A stretch of 56,782 nucleotides of DNA, taken from NCBI GenBank assembly GCA_024278175.1, contig JAJRTS010000019.1, forward strand, positions 1-56,782, in the 5' to 3' direction. Source of the stretch: Gemmatimonadales bacterium (lineage in GTDB: Bacteria > Gemmatimonadota > Glassbacteria > GWA2-58-10). The translations under genes and the position numbers were made by a program. The notes below the pieces were generated by a model that did no database searches, had not been told where the DNA came from, and saw only the letters and a list, made by a program, of their open reading frames with translations. Below are positions 49,325 through 56,782 of the stretch, in pieces (position 1 is the stretch's first letter; each line of letters begins with the position of its first letter).

Positions 49325-49356
49325 CGAATAATATTCGTCGCGCCGGGCTATGTCAA
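49325..49356 (-). promoter_or_regulatory. Sigma-70 promoter with overlapping palindromic operator for the MFS-isomerase operon
   Basis: On the minus strand, TTGACA (49351-49356) and TATTAT (49328-49333) are 17 bases apart, a near-consensus promoter. CGAATAATATTCG (49325-49337) is a perfect palindrome that covers the -10 region, so a repressor bound there would block transcription. The predicted start is near 49321, about 74 bases before the MFS start codon. The remaining 49357-49590 gap holds no recognised gene. Confidence 0.7.
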
Positions 49357-49590
49357 GCGGCGGCAAGTGGATGGGAATGATATTCAAACTTGATGTTGGT
49401 AATAAACTTACAAGGCCGGCCCTGTGAGCCGGACGATGAGATGGGAAAAATTCCTTGCTACAATATTGGGCCAGAGTTAGTTTAGAAATTGTGCCGTCCC
49501 GGCACGCACCGCAATAAATCCTTAATGGCTTGGCATGTAATAAGTTAAGCTGGTTGTCATTATTTACACTATCAGATGGGAGTGCGTTCA

Positions 49591-50085
49591 GTGGCAGATA
49601 AAAGCGGCTTGGGCGAAACACTGAAAAACTACTCGGGAGTGCAGACATTCCTGATTGCGTTCCTGCGGGTGGTTATCGGTTGGCATTTTCTTTATGAAGG
49701 TTACGTAAAACTCAGTTCAGACGCCTGGTCGGCGGCCGGCTATCTGCGGGCGGCCCCCGGTCCGTTTGGTCCGATGTTTGAATCGATGGTGAGTTCGGCG
49801 TCGATGGTGGGTGTGATCGACGCTGTGATGGCCTGGGGTCTGACCCTGGTCGGTATCCTGCTGATCCTGGGTTTGTTCACCAGGAGCGCCCTGCTTGTGG
49901 CGGCTCTGTTCCTGCTGATGTTCTACCTGTCCAACCCGCCGTGGGTGGGCGTGCAGTTCATGCCGGGCGAGGGCAGCTACATGGTCGTCAATAAAAACCT
50001 GGTCGAGATGGCGGCCGTGCTGGTGCTGCTGGTATTGCCCTCTGGAGCGATGTGGGGTTTCGACCGGTTGTTCGCCAGGCGGTAG
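49591..50085 (+). CDS. DoxX-family membrane protein
   Basis: This is a small integral membrane protein of four hydrophobic helices. DoxX-type features are the first helix LIAFLRVVIGWHFLYEGYVKL, followed by a helical hairpin AVMAWGLTLVGILLILGLFTR and a third and fourth helix. GTG at 49591 has GGGAG eight bases upstream; ATG 49576 is the alternative. DoxX proteins accompany quinone-linked oxidation systems such as thiosulfate:quinone oxidoreductase. Here it precedes two Tat-exported Gfo/Idh/MocA genes and may hand their electrons to the quinone pool. That role is inference. Confidence 0.8.
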   Translation: MADKSGLGETLKNYSGVQTFLIAFLRVVIGWHFLYEGYVKLSSDAWSAAGYLRAAPGPFGPMFESMVSSASMVGVIDAVMAWGLTLVGILLILGLFTRSALLVAALFLLMFYLSNPPWVGVQFMPGEGSYMVVNKNLVEMAAVLVLLVLPSGAMWGFDRLFARR

Positions 50086-50178
50086 CGGCTCGAGAGTGCA
50101 GAGTACTACACCTTACGATAATCCGTTCAAATGCTTCACCCCCTGAGATGAAGCCTGCCGAAACCAGGAGTGATACTG

Positions 50179-51828
50179 ATGGCTGATAACGATAAAACAT
50201 CCGGCGTAAACAGGAGAGATTTCCTGAAAGCCGCTTCCACCGTCCCGGTGCTGGGTGCTTTCGCCCTCTCTCTCAAGGCGAAGAAGAAGCAAGACACGCT
50301 GGCCCGGGAGGAAATTCTCTCGATCGGCCGCGAGGGCGCGCAAACCAACCCGAACGTGCTCAAAAGAAACTACCAGCGCAAGGGCAGCGCCAACGACACG
50401 CTCAATATTGCGATTGTCGGCTGCGGCGGCCGGGGTAAAAGCCTGATGCGCGCCGCCGGTTTTCATCCGCCCGACGAGGACGGCGCCGGTGGCCTGGAGG
50501 GTACCGAGAAGCTGAACATTCGCCTGGTGGCTGTCTGCGATCTGTTTACGCCCAGTGTTGAATGGGCCGTGGCCGCCTCCGGCGGAACCGCCAAAGTGTA
50601 CGAGACTTATCAGGAGTTGATGGCGGACCCGGACATCGACGCCGTGGTCTGCGCCACCCCCGACCATTACCACTCCGCGGTGACTATCGCCGCGGCCGAG
50701 GCGGGCAAGCATATTTATGTCGAAAAATGCATGACCAAAACCATCCCCCAGGCCTACGCCGTGCGCGACGCGGTCAAGAAAAACGGGGTTATCTTCCAGC
50801 TCGGCCATCAGAACCGTAACAGCAACCGTTACGATTCGGCGATGGAAGTGATCGACAAGGGGATGCTGGGCCACGTCAGCCTGATCCAGTGCTACACCAA
50901 CCGCAACAGCCGTAACGGAGCCTGGGTCTACAACATCCCCAAGGAACAGGGCCCCAAGAGCGCGGCCTCCGGGCCCCGTAACCTGGACTGGGAACAGTAC
51001 ACGGCCAATACGGTTCAGCGGCCCTACGATCCCAACCGCTTTTTCCGCTGGCGCTGCTTCTGGGACTACGGCACCGGTCTTTCCGGCGACCTGCTGACCC
51101 ACGAACTGGATGTGATCAACATGGTGATGAACATGGGGATCCCCAGCAGCGCCACCGCCTCCGGCGGCGTGTACCATCACAAGGAATACACCACGCTGAT
51201 GACCGCCCAGGGCGAGCCGCTGGGCAGTGACGCGCCGGTGCCCGAGGGCGCCCTGCCGCGTCCGGACGTGCCGGTGTTGCGCCGCGAGGTACCGGATGTC
51301 TACCAGGTGGTCTACGAGTGGAAAGACCGCGACATGACCGTGGTCTACAACGCCACGCTGAGCAACAACTGGCACCGCGGCCAGATTTATCTGGGCGACG
51401 AGGCCACGATGGACCTGACCGGCGGTGTGGACGTGTATGCGGACCCGCGCAGCCATAAATACCGCAAGTGGCTCGACAACGGCAAGGTGAAACCCGATGA
51501 GCCGATGATCTCCTTCCGCAACGTGGCCGGCAAGGGTATCGAGGCGATCACCGCCGCCACCGCCCAGTGGACCGTGGCCAAGGGCCTGCTCTACACCTAC
51601 CGCGGCGGACGGCTGATCAACACCACCTACCTGCACATCAAGGACTGGATCGATCATATCCGCGACAACAACCCCAAGACGATGTGCGATATCGACGACG
51701 GGTTCCAGGAAGCGATCACGGCCCACATGGCCACCTACTCCTACCTCAACGGTACGCGGGTGAACTGGAACGAGGAGGCCCAGGAGGTGGAGTTCGAACA
51801 CGAGCCGAAAATTCCGGCGCTCAGTTGA
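50179..51828 (+). CDS. Tat-exported Gfo/Idh/MocA oxidoreductase (paralogue 1)
   Basis: This is a predicted periplasmic NAD(P)-type sugar oxidoreductase. The Tat motif NRRDFLKAASTVPVLGAFALS is at the N-terminus. The nucleotide-binding part starts at IVGCGGRGKSLM, then CDLFTPSVEWAVAASGGTAKVYETYQELMADPDIDAVVCATPDHYH. The catalytic Lys is in VEKCMTKTIPQA. The C-terminal domain carries GLSGDLLTHELDVINMVM and RGGRLINTTYLH. The EK motif reads EKC rather than the usual EKP. At 549 residues it is longer than classic members (about 350), with inserts typical of Planctomycete-like Tat relatives. ATG at 50179 has GGAG eight bases upstream. Confidence 0.9.
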   Translation: MADNDKTSGVNRRDFLKAASTVPVLGAFALSLKAKKKQDTLAREEILSIGREGAQTNPNVLKRNYQRKGSANDTLNIAIVGCGGRGKSLMRAAGFHPPDEDGAGGLEGTEKLNIRLVAVCDLFTPSVEWAVAASGGTAKVYETYQELMADPDIDAVVCATPDHYHSAVTIAAAEAGKHIYVEKCMTKTIPQAYAVRDAVKKNGVIFQLGHQNRNSNRYDSAMEVIDKGMLGHVSLIQCYTNRNSRNGAWVYNIPKEQGPKSAASGPRNLDWEQYTANTVQRPYDPNRFFRWRCFWDYGTGLSGDLLTHELDVINMVMNMGIPSSATASGGVYHHKEYTTLMTAQGEPLGSDAPVPEGALPRPDVPVLRREVPDVYQVVYEWKDRDMTVVYNATLSNNWHRGQIYLGDEATMDLTGGVDVYADPRSHKYRKWLDNGKVKPDEPMISFRNVAGKGIEAITAATAQWTVAKGLLYTYRGGRLINTTYLHIKDWIDHIRDNNPKTMCDIDDGFQEAITAHMATYSYLNGTRVNWNEEAQEVEFEHEPKIPALS

Positions 51829-51862
51829 GGCCGGCCGGTAAGAGTATAACCTGTTGAAGCCA

Positions 51863-51909
51863 GGTGCTCCCCTGAATGTGGTTGATACGCTTCAGGGGAG
51901 TGCCTTTTT
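51863..51909 (+). terminator. Rho-independent terminator between the Gfo/Idh/MocA paralogues
   Basis: A 14-bp stem (GGTGCTCCCCTGAA / TTCAGGGGAGTGCC, two G-U pairs) with a 14-base loop is followed by TTTTT. It may reduce read-through into the second paralogue. Confidence 0.8.
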
Positions 51910-51957
51910 AAGTGCTGATGATAACTGTGAGCAAATCGGGAAAACGAGGCTATCGAT

Positions 51958-53622
51958 ATGGGCAACAACCTGGACCGCCGGGATTTTCTGAAAGCTGCCG
52001 CCGGGACTCCGATCCTGGGGGCGTTCGCTTATACCGCAACGCGTAAGGGGAAGGTGGACGGGAGCCGGCGCGAGGAGCTTCTGGAGCAGGCGGGCGGCCC
52101 GGAAAAGACGCATCCTTTCATGGAGCGCAAGTACAAGAAGCTCCCTTCCTATCAGGGCAACAGCGATACGATCAATATCGGTATTATCGGCGCGGGCAGC
52201 AGGGGCAAAGACCACCTTCGCGCCCTGGGCTTGTTCGTGCCCGAGGAGCTAACCGCCGAGGTCAAGCAGGAACTTGCCGGCAGGGAGCCGCTTAACGTGC
52301 GCTGCACCGCTGTCTGCGACCTCTATCAGCCGAATGTCGAGTTCGCCGTGCGGGCCTCCGGCGGCACGGCCAAGGCGTACAGGACCCACCAGGAACTGCT
52401 TGCCCAGAGCGATGTGGACGCGGTGGTCGTGGCCACCGACGACCACTGGCACGCCCCAGTGGCCAAGGCCGCTGCCGAGGCGGGTAAGCATGTCTACGTG
52501 GAAAAATGCATGACCCAGAACATCCACGAGATCTACGATCTTCGCGATGCAGTCCGCAAGGCAGGCATTGTGTTCCAGTTGGGGCATCAGAACCGCAACA
52601 GCGCGGAGTACGATTCGGCGATGAACGTGGTGGCCAGGGGGATGCTGGGCGATATCAGCTTGATCCAGTGCTACACGAACCGCAACTCCAACAGCGGAGC
52701 CTGGTTCCGTGACGTGCCCAAAATCCACGGCCCGCTGGACGCCGCTTCCGGGCCTCGTAACTTGGATTGGGAACAGTACGTGTCCAACAGGGAGCACAGG
52801 CCCTACGATCCAAACCGCTTTTTCAACTGGACCTGTTTCAAGGATTACAGCACGGGTTTGTCCGGCCAGTTACTCTCCCACGAGATGGACCTGATCAACA
52901 TGATCATGGAGCTGGGGATTCCCGCCTCCGCTTTCGCCTCGGGAGGCACGTACTGTTATAAGCAGTACCAGGCGATTGTCGATGCGAACGGCGAGCCGCT
53001 GGGCACCGATGAGCCGGTGCCGGCAGGGGCCCGGACGCGACCGGACGTGCCGCTGCTTGTGCGCCAGTGGCCCGATGTGCTCCAGGTGGTCTACGAGTGG
53101 CCGGACCGGGGCCTGACAGTGGTCTACGACGCCACGCTGGGCAGCCAGTTCAACCGCGACCAGATTTACCTGGGTAGCGAGGCCACGATGAAATTCGACG
53201 GGGGGGTGCAGATCTACGCCGACCGTCGCAGCGCACGCTATGCCGACTGGCTCGCCAGCGGCAGGGTCACACCCGACAGGCCGATGATCTCTTACCGCAA
53301 TCTCTCGGGCAAGGGAGTGGAGGCTCTCACCTCCGCCACCGCCGCCTGGAGCCTCTCGAAAGGCTTGCTCTATACCTACCGGGGTGGGCGCAGAGTTAAT
53401 ACCACCTACCTGCACCACAAAAACTGGCTCGAGCACATGCGCGCCAACGACACCGACACGCTGTGTAATATCGGGGACGGTTTCCAGGAGGCGGTTACGG
53501 CCCACATGGGCACGGCCAGCCTGCTCACGGGCCGCAGGGTCCATTGGAACCCCGAGACCGAGCAGATGACCACCGGCGAGGGCGAGCCGCTGGAGCAGTT
53601 CCGCGATGGCTGGCAGCTTTAG
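51958..53622 (+). CDS. Tat-exported Gfo/Idh/MocA oxidoreductase (paralogue 2)
   Basis: This paralogue of the preceding gene has the same architecture. The Tat signal is DRRDFLKAAAGTPILGAFAY. The nucleotide-binding motif is IGIIGAGSRGKDHLRALG, the catalytic Lys is in VEKCMTQNIHEIYDL, and the C-terminal barrel-like domain has GLSGQLLSHEMDLINMIM. It differs in loop lengths and probably in substrate. ATG at 51958. The tandem pair mirrors the tandem isomerase pair on the other strand. No quinone or cofactor partner is encoded here apart from DoxX. Confidence 0.9.
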   Translation: MGNNLDRRDFLKAAAGTPILGAFAYTATRKGKVDGSRREELLEQAGGPEKTHPFMERKYKKLPSYQGNSDTINIGIIGAGSRGKDHLRALGLFVPEELTAEVKQELAGREPLNVRCTAVCDLYQPNVEFAVRASGGTAKAYRTHQELLAQSDVDAVVVATDDHWHAPVAKAAAEAGKHVYVEKCMTQNIHEIYDLRDAVRKAGIVFQLGHQNRNSAEYDSAMNVVARGMLGDISLIQCYTNRNSNSGAWFRDVPKIHGPLDAASGPRNLDWEQYVSNREHRPYDPNRFFNWTCFKDYSTGLSGQLLSHEMDLINMIMELGIPASAFASGGTYCYKQYQAIVDANGEPLGTDEPVPAGARTRPDVPLLVRQWPDVLQVVYEWPDRGLTVVYDATLGSQFNRDQIYLGSEATMKFDGGVQIYADRRSARYADWLASGRVTPDRPMISYRNLSGKGVEALTSATAAWSLSKGLLYTYRGGRRVNTTYLHHKNWLEHMRANDTDTLCNIGDGFQEAVTAHMGTASLLTGRRVHWNPETEQMTTGEGEPLEQFRDGWQL

Positions 53623-53677
53623 GCGATATCGCTTTTTGTGTGCGGTAACTTTTCCAACATTCCAGAGATCAGGCTGG

Positions 53678-54334
53678 ATGGCGGCGACAGCAAAAAATAA
53701 AAAACTGAGAGTGGCCGTGCTGGCCAGTGGCGGTGGCAGCAACCTTCAGTGCCTGCTCGACAGGTTCCCCCCCGGCGATGATTCGCCAGCGCCCGCGCAA
53801 GTTGTGCTGGTGGTTTCCGACCGTCCGGGAGCGGGCGCTCTGGAGCGTGCGGCCAGGGCCGGAGTGCATGGCGAAGTGGTGTCGCCCTCGGAGTTCGCCG
53901 CCGCGGAGCTCTTTGGCGCGCGTCTGCTCGAGCTGTTTGCCCAGGAGCGGATCGGGCTGGTGGTGCTGGCCGGGTATCTGAAGTTGGTTCCGCCCAACGT
54001 GGTGGCCCGCTACAGCAACAGGATGATTAATATCCACCCGGCGCTGCTGCCCTCGTTCGGGGGCAAGGGGATGTACGGCAGTCGGGTTCACGAGGCAGTG
54101 CTCCGCTTCGGGGCCAAGCTCTCCGGGCCGACTGTACATTTCGTCAACGAACACTACGATCGCGGACCGGTGATAGCCCAGCGCGCGGTGCCGGTTTATT
54201 TCGAGGACAGCGCCGGACAACTGGCCGCAAGGGTGCTGGAGCAGGAGCACGAACTGCTGCCGGAGGTTGTGGATTTGATCGCCACCGGCCGGGTGGAAGT
54301 ATCCGGCGAACGTGTGCGGATCATACGCGATTGA
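53678..54334 (+). CDS. purN: Phosphoribosylglycinamide formyltransferase
   Basis: PurN transfers a formyl group from 10-formyl-THF to GAR, the third step of purine synthesis. LRVAVLASGGGSNLQCLLDRF is the phosphate-binding N-terminus. The catalytic Asn and His are in RMINIHPALLPSFGGKGMYG, and the Asp is in HFVNEHYDRGPVIAQ. At about 218 residues from ATG 53678 it is of normal length. The start is preferred to the open upstream frame, which has no ribosome site. purH follows 32 bases later, so both purine genes are in one transcript. Confidence 0.95.
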   Translation: MAATAKNKKLRVAVLASGGGSNLQCLLDRFPPGDDSPAPAQVVLVVSDRPGAGALERAARAGVHGEVVSPSEFAAAELFGARLLELFAQERIGLVVLAGYLKLVPPNVVARYSNRMINIHPALLPSFGGKGMYGSRVHEAVLRFGAKLSGPTVHFVNEHYDRGPVIAQRAVPVYFEDSAGQLAARVLEQEHELLPEVVDLIATGRVEVSGERVRIIRD

Positions 54335-54366
54335 TTCGGTTTAACTCAAGTACTGCGGAGTCAGCA

Positions 54367-54972
54367 ATGGACAGAATCAAGATCAAAAGGGCGCTGATCA
54401 GCGTTTCCGACAAGAGTGGGGTGGTGGAGCTGGCCCGGGCTCTTGAGGGGTTCGGCGTGGAAATTCTGTCAACCGGTGGCACGGCGCGCCACCTGGCCGA
54501 CTCCGGCGTGACAATCCGCAGTGTCGATCAATTTACCGGCCACCCGGAGATGCTCGATGGCCGGGTCAAGACGTTGCATCCCAAGGTCCACGGCGCACTG
54601 CTGGCCCGGCGTGATCTGGAAGACCACATGCGCCAGTGCGAAAAAATGGGCGTGGAGCTTATCGACATGGTGGTGGTCAACCTGTATCCGTTCGAGCAGA
54701 CTATCGCCCGCGAGGACGTAACACTGGAGCAGGCGATCGAGCAGATCGATATCGGCGGGCCGACCATGCTGCGCAGCGCAGCCAAGAATTACACCGCGGT
54801 GGCGGTGGTTACCTCGCCGGACCAGTACGCCGGGGTGCTCGAGCAGTTACAGGTCAACGAAGGATCGCTGGACCTGGCGCTGCGCTACGATCTGGCGCGG
54901 GCCGTGTTCCGTCGCACCAGCGAGTACGACCGCCGGATTACCGAGTACCTTGCCTCGGTAAAACCGGAATAA
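54367..54972 (+). CDS. purH: IMP cyclohydrolase domain of PurH (transformylase domain absent)
   Basis: IMP cyclohydrolase closes the FAICAR ring to IMP. The sequence matches the N-terminal PurH domain: KRALISVSDKSGVVELARALEGFGVEILSTGGTARHL, then RVKTLHPKVHGALLARR, VVNLYPFEQT, and IGGPTMLRSAAKNYTAVAVV. It stops after ITEYLASVKPE (201 residues). Normal PurH (about 510-520 residues) continues into the AICAR transformylase domain, which is not here: the next genes are a DUF3098-like gene and a tRNA. ATG at 54367 has GGAG seven bases upstream. It is either a stand-alone domain with the transformylase elsewhere or a truncated gene. Confidence 0.9.
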   Translation: MDRIKIKRALISVSDKSGVVELARALEGFGVEILSTGGTARHLADSGVTIRSVDQFTGHPEMLDGRVKTLHPKVHGALLARRDLEDHMRQCEKMGVELIDMVVVNLYPFEQTIAREDVTLEQAIEQIDIGGPTMLRSAAKNYTAVAVVTSPDQYAGVLEQLQVNEGSLDLALRYDLARAVFRRTSEYDRRITEYLASVKPE

Positions 54973-54994
54973 TTCTGGTCTGAAATGATATGGC

Positions 54995-55022
54995 TTGACT
55001 GGTACCGGCGGAAATGTAAATT
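54995..55022 (+). promoter_or_regulatory. Possible promoter for the DUF3098-like gene and tRNA
   Basis: TTGACT (54995-55000) and TAAATT (55017-55022) are 16 bases apart, about 45 bases before the next start codon. A small CCCG-TAAAT-CGGG hairpin follows. Confidence 0.35.
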
Positions 55023-55066
55023 AGACATCCCGTAAATCGGGTTAACCTTAAAGGGACTAACTGATC

Positions 55067-55291
55067 ATGGCGGACAGGAAAAGAAAAGAAAGATCGCAGG
55101 GAGGCCAGGCTCAGGCGGTCAACACCGATCTCGCCCGGGCGTTCAGCCAGAAGAACCTGCTGCTGTTCGTGATTGCCCTGGCTGTGATCGTGATTGGCCA
55201 TATCGCGCTGGGCATGGGATCAATTACGTTCGCGCCGGTGTGCCTGGTGGCGGGCTACTGCATCCTGGTGCCCCTGGCGATTATCATCTAA
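55067..55291 (+). CDS. Small DUF3098-like membrane protein
   Basis: This is a 74-residue protein with a basic N-terminus (RKRKERSQGGQ), then F-S-Q-K-N-L and two hydrophobic helices: LLLFVIALAVIVIGHIAL and TFAPVCLVAGYCILVPLAII. The layout (F..KN, a Gly in helix 1, then ITxAP before helix 2) resembles DUF3098, known mainly from the FCB group. Function is unknown. It lies just before tRNA-Val. Confidence 0.65.
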   Translation: MADRKRKERSQGGQAQAVNTDLARAFSQKNLLLFVIALAVIVIGHIALGMGSITFAPVCLVAGYCILVPLAIII

Positions 55292-55301
55292 CAGGAATAA
55301 T

Positions 55302-55378
55302 GGGCGCTTAGCTCAGATGGTTAGAGCGCCTGCCTTACAAGCAGGAGGTCACTGGTTCGAATCCAGTAGCGCCCACCA
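55302..55378 (+). tRNA. tRNA-Val (anticodon UAC)
   Basis: A complete cloverleaf is visible. The acceptor stem pairs GGGCGCT with AGCGCCC; the D arm is GCTCAGATGGTTAGAGC. The anticodon stem CCTGC/GCAGG encloses loop CTTACAA with anticodon TAC (55336-55338). The T arm contains GGTTCGAATCC. Discriminator A and encoded CCA follow. It is the likely attachment site of the element that begins just downstream. Confidence 0.95.
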
Positions 55379-55398
55379 TTATTAGATCCATGTAGGAC

Positions 55399-55434
55399 GC
55401 GGGTTTGCGGTAGAGCGCAGGCCCGCATTTTTTT
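55399..55434 (+). terminator. Terminator downstream of tRNA-Val
   Basis: GCGGGTTTGCG pairs with CGCAGGCCCGC (two G-U pairs) around a six-base loop, followed by A and seven T residues. Confidence 0.8.
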
Positions 55435-55473
55435 GCTCAAAATAGAGCCGTGTGACTACTTTTTCGACGGATG

Positions 55474-56601
55474 TCATTCTCCCACCGCCTTATTCTCAAT
55501 CTCGGCAGATTGTTTCTTGGGAGAAAGAAATTCGTCCAGCACTCCGATCTGGCTCTCCAGGTGCTCGGGAGACTGATGGGCGTATCGTTGGGTAGTCCTA
55601 ACGTGTGAATGCCCCAAAATCTTCTGCACCGCATAAATATCAGCACCACCCTGCACCATCCAGGAAGCAGCGGTGTGACGCAGGTCGTGAAAGCGAAAAT
55701 TCTTAATGCCAGCTCTTTGCAATGCTGAGGCAAATGAACGCCTTACGTTATCCAGTCTACTTCCGGTTCTTGGGGAAGGAAAAACATACTCACTTTTACT
55801 TGTCTTCCTTCGCCTTGCCAGCAGCTCAAAAACCGTGCGGTTCATCCGAATATTTCGCCGCTTTTCGCCCTTCCCGATCAAAGTGATCTCTCCAAACTTG
55901 AATCGCTCATTGATCACCACGTCATTCCAGGTAAGTCCGAATATCTCGGACTTCCTCATTCCGGTAGCCAGGGCAAAGATGACAATATCGCGCAAGTGTG
56001 ACCGAGCAGCCTCAATCAATCGTTCGGCCTCTTCAGGAGTGAGATATCGTTCCCTTATTGGAGCCTCTCTTAAAAGCTTTAGACCAACGAGGGAATTTTT
56101 CTCGATATTATCCCACTCTACGGCTCTTGATAGGATGCCTTTCAAACAAGCTACTTCCCGGTTGACGGTTGCCTTACTGGCCCCTGCCTTACGATTGGCC
56201 ATATATGCTTGAACCTTAACCTTGGTAATTCCATCAAGGCGATCTTTGCCGAACACGGGAAGCAAATGACCCAGACTGGTATTATACGACTCCTGCATCT
56301 TCTCACTCTGATGTTCCCCATGCAGAGTCATAAAGGTGGGAACAAACTCTTCCAGAGTAAACATCTCGGCAGTATCGCTATCATCCTTACCAAGAAGTCT
56401 TTCCTGGATTTCCACTTGCGCAAAATCTGAACCAACTTCTCTCGGGTCAATGCCTGATTTGACTAGCAAGCGATACTCATGCAAAAGGGCAATAGCCTCA
56501 TCTCTGCGTGATCCTACCGGTTCTCGTCTCCTTTCTTTCTTGCCGTTAAGGTTGATGTAGTAGTCAAGCCACCAAATATCTTTGCGTTTGTACACGGCCA
56601 T
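55474..56601 (-). CDS. Tyrosine recombinase / phage-type integrase
   Basis: This is a site-specific recombinase. The N-terminal AT-hook-like arm-binding part begins MAVYKRKDIWWLDYYINLNGKK. A SAM-like core-binding domain follows at about 85-170, then the catalytic domain. Catalytic residues are Arg in ATGMRKSEIFGLTW, Lys in GKGEKRRNI, His-Leu-Arg in HDLRHTAASW, and His and Tyr in LGHSHVRTTQRYAHQS. At 375 residues it is complete. It points toward tRNA-Val, which is 95 bases beyond its stop. Base composition is clearly lower in GC than the rest of the window, supporting horizontal acquisition. The element probably extends past the right edge. Confidence 0.93.
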   Translation of the reverse strand: MAVYKRKDIWWLDYYINLNGKKERRREPVGSRRDEAIALLHEYRLLVKSGIDPREVGSDFAQVEIQERLLGKDDSDTAEMFTLEEFVPTFMTLHGEHQSEKMQESYNTSLGHLLPVFGKDRLDGITKVKVQAYMANRKAGASKATVNREVACLKGILSRAVEWDNIEKNSLVGLKLLREAPIRERYLTPEEAERLIEAARSHLRDIVIFALATGMRKSEIFGLTWNDVVINERFKFGEITLIGKGEKRRNIRMNRTVFELLARRRKTSKSEYVFPSPRTGSRLDNVRRSFASALQRAGIKNFRFHDLRHTAASWMVQGGADIYAVQKILGHSHVRTTQRYAHQSPEHLESQIGVLDEFLSPKKQSAEIENKAVGE

Positions 56602-56729
56602 AGGCTACCTCCCATATGGCTCCGTACAACCACATACCAAGTTAAGAACTTATCCGTAAATAAGCTTTACTTTTTGAAATAATTTTGTCATATTGCTTCA
56701 GGTATTGAAAATTATACCTTGGAGGTGCT
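56602..56729. other. AT-rich gap between integrase and transposase
   Basis: No gene is supported here. The segment is AT-rich and may hold the integrase promoter. GGTAT at 56701-56705 pairs with ATACC at 56714-56718, a short palindrome just before the next start. GGAGG at 56721-56725 is the ribosome site of the next gene. Confidence 0.4.
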
Positions 56730-56782
56730 ATGGCAATAATTCACTCTTGGGAAGTGTCCGATGCTTTTTGGGAAAAGGTTAA
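56730..56782 (+). CDS. Start of an IS5-like transposase (truncated by window end)
   Basis: ATG at 56730 with GGAGG four bases before it opens MAIIHSWEVSDAFWEKV, a typical beginning for IS5-family (DUF4096-type) transposases (usually WxxSDxxWExV). Only 17 codons are visible. The call rests on this short N-terminal match. Confidence 0.55.
   Translation, partial: MAIIHSWEVSDAFWEKV

Noticed and set aside
50113-51801. Reverse open frame of 562 codons over the first Gfo/Idh/MocA gene
   Set aside because: It is a shadow of the forward gene; its translation is His/Gly/Val-rich and has no start signal or family.

Overview
The window is a high-GC chromosomal segment from a Gram-negative bacterium. 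It encodes outer-membrane functions (a SurA-like foldase, an Mla-type lipid transporter, LpxH, a PorV-type beta-barrel), type IV minor pilins, several Tat-exported sugar enzymes, a small DUF3098-like protein and many lipoproteins or signal-peptide proteins. The PorV-type barrel plus the DUF3098-like protein point to the FCB side of the tree (a poorly cultured, Glassbacteria- or Latescibacteria-like lineage is my guess). No 16S rRNA is present, so this placement is inference.

Layout. 1-875: the end of a TPR protein made of near-identical 49-residue repeats. 1062-8773: a dense forward run of surA-like, pdxA, ftsE, ftsX, an EnvC-like protein with a degenerate LytM domain, holB and ricT, ended by a terminator. 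9119-9723: an hsp20 gene with its own sigma-54 promoter, an upstream dyad and a strong terminator. 9836-15286: a DUF4091-type lipoprotein, lpxH (reverse), an active M23 peptidase, a YbgC-type thioesterase and an unknown protein. 15356-23114: yicC, gmk, coaBC, family-4 uracil-DNA glycosylase, dnaB and mlaE-mlaF-mlaD. 23596-28651: radA, a fused ispDF, a DedA protein and gltX, separated by hairpin repeats. 28954-32746: a large unknown lipoprotein, two MITE-like elements and a Tat-exported aldo/keto reductase with a ferredoxin-like tail. 33163-38374: a small ORF, metE, an unknown gene, an rseC broken by one stop codon, a monoheme cytochrome (reverse) and a PorV-like barrel. 38555-42776 (reverse): pilin cluster pilA, fimT, pilV, pilW, pilX. 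43001-49247 (reverse): a 1042-residue MFS/spermidine-synthase/TPR protein, two Tat sugar-isomerase paralogues and an MFS transporter. 49591-53622 (forward, divergent): DoxX and two Tat Gfo/Idh/MocA paralogues. 53678-55378: purN, a purH that holds only the IMP cyclohydrolase domain, a DUF3098-like gene and tRNA-Val(UAC). 55474-end: a lower-GC integrase and the start of a transposase, which look like the edge of an integrated element in the tRNA gene.

How it fits together. FtsEX plus the inactive EnvC-like LytM protein form a plausible amidase-activation module for division. SurA and MlaEFD serve the outer membrane. The divergent 46-54 kb block looks like a carbohydrate oxidation/isomerisation module with duplicated enzymes, a transporter and a membrane DoxX partner.

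Most notable observations: (i) a 178-bp MITE-like element, with terminal inverted repeats and a 5-bp CTTTT duplication, sits in frame inside the signal peptide of the SurA-like gene. Removing it restores a normal signal peptide or lipobox. (ii) A second 199-bp element has 11-bp perfect terminal repeats and an AGGTA duplication. (iii) hsp20 has a consensus sigma-54 promoter with a 37-bp upstream dyad. (iv) rseC is split by a single stop codon, and purH lacks its transformylase half.
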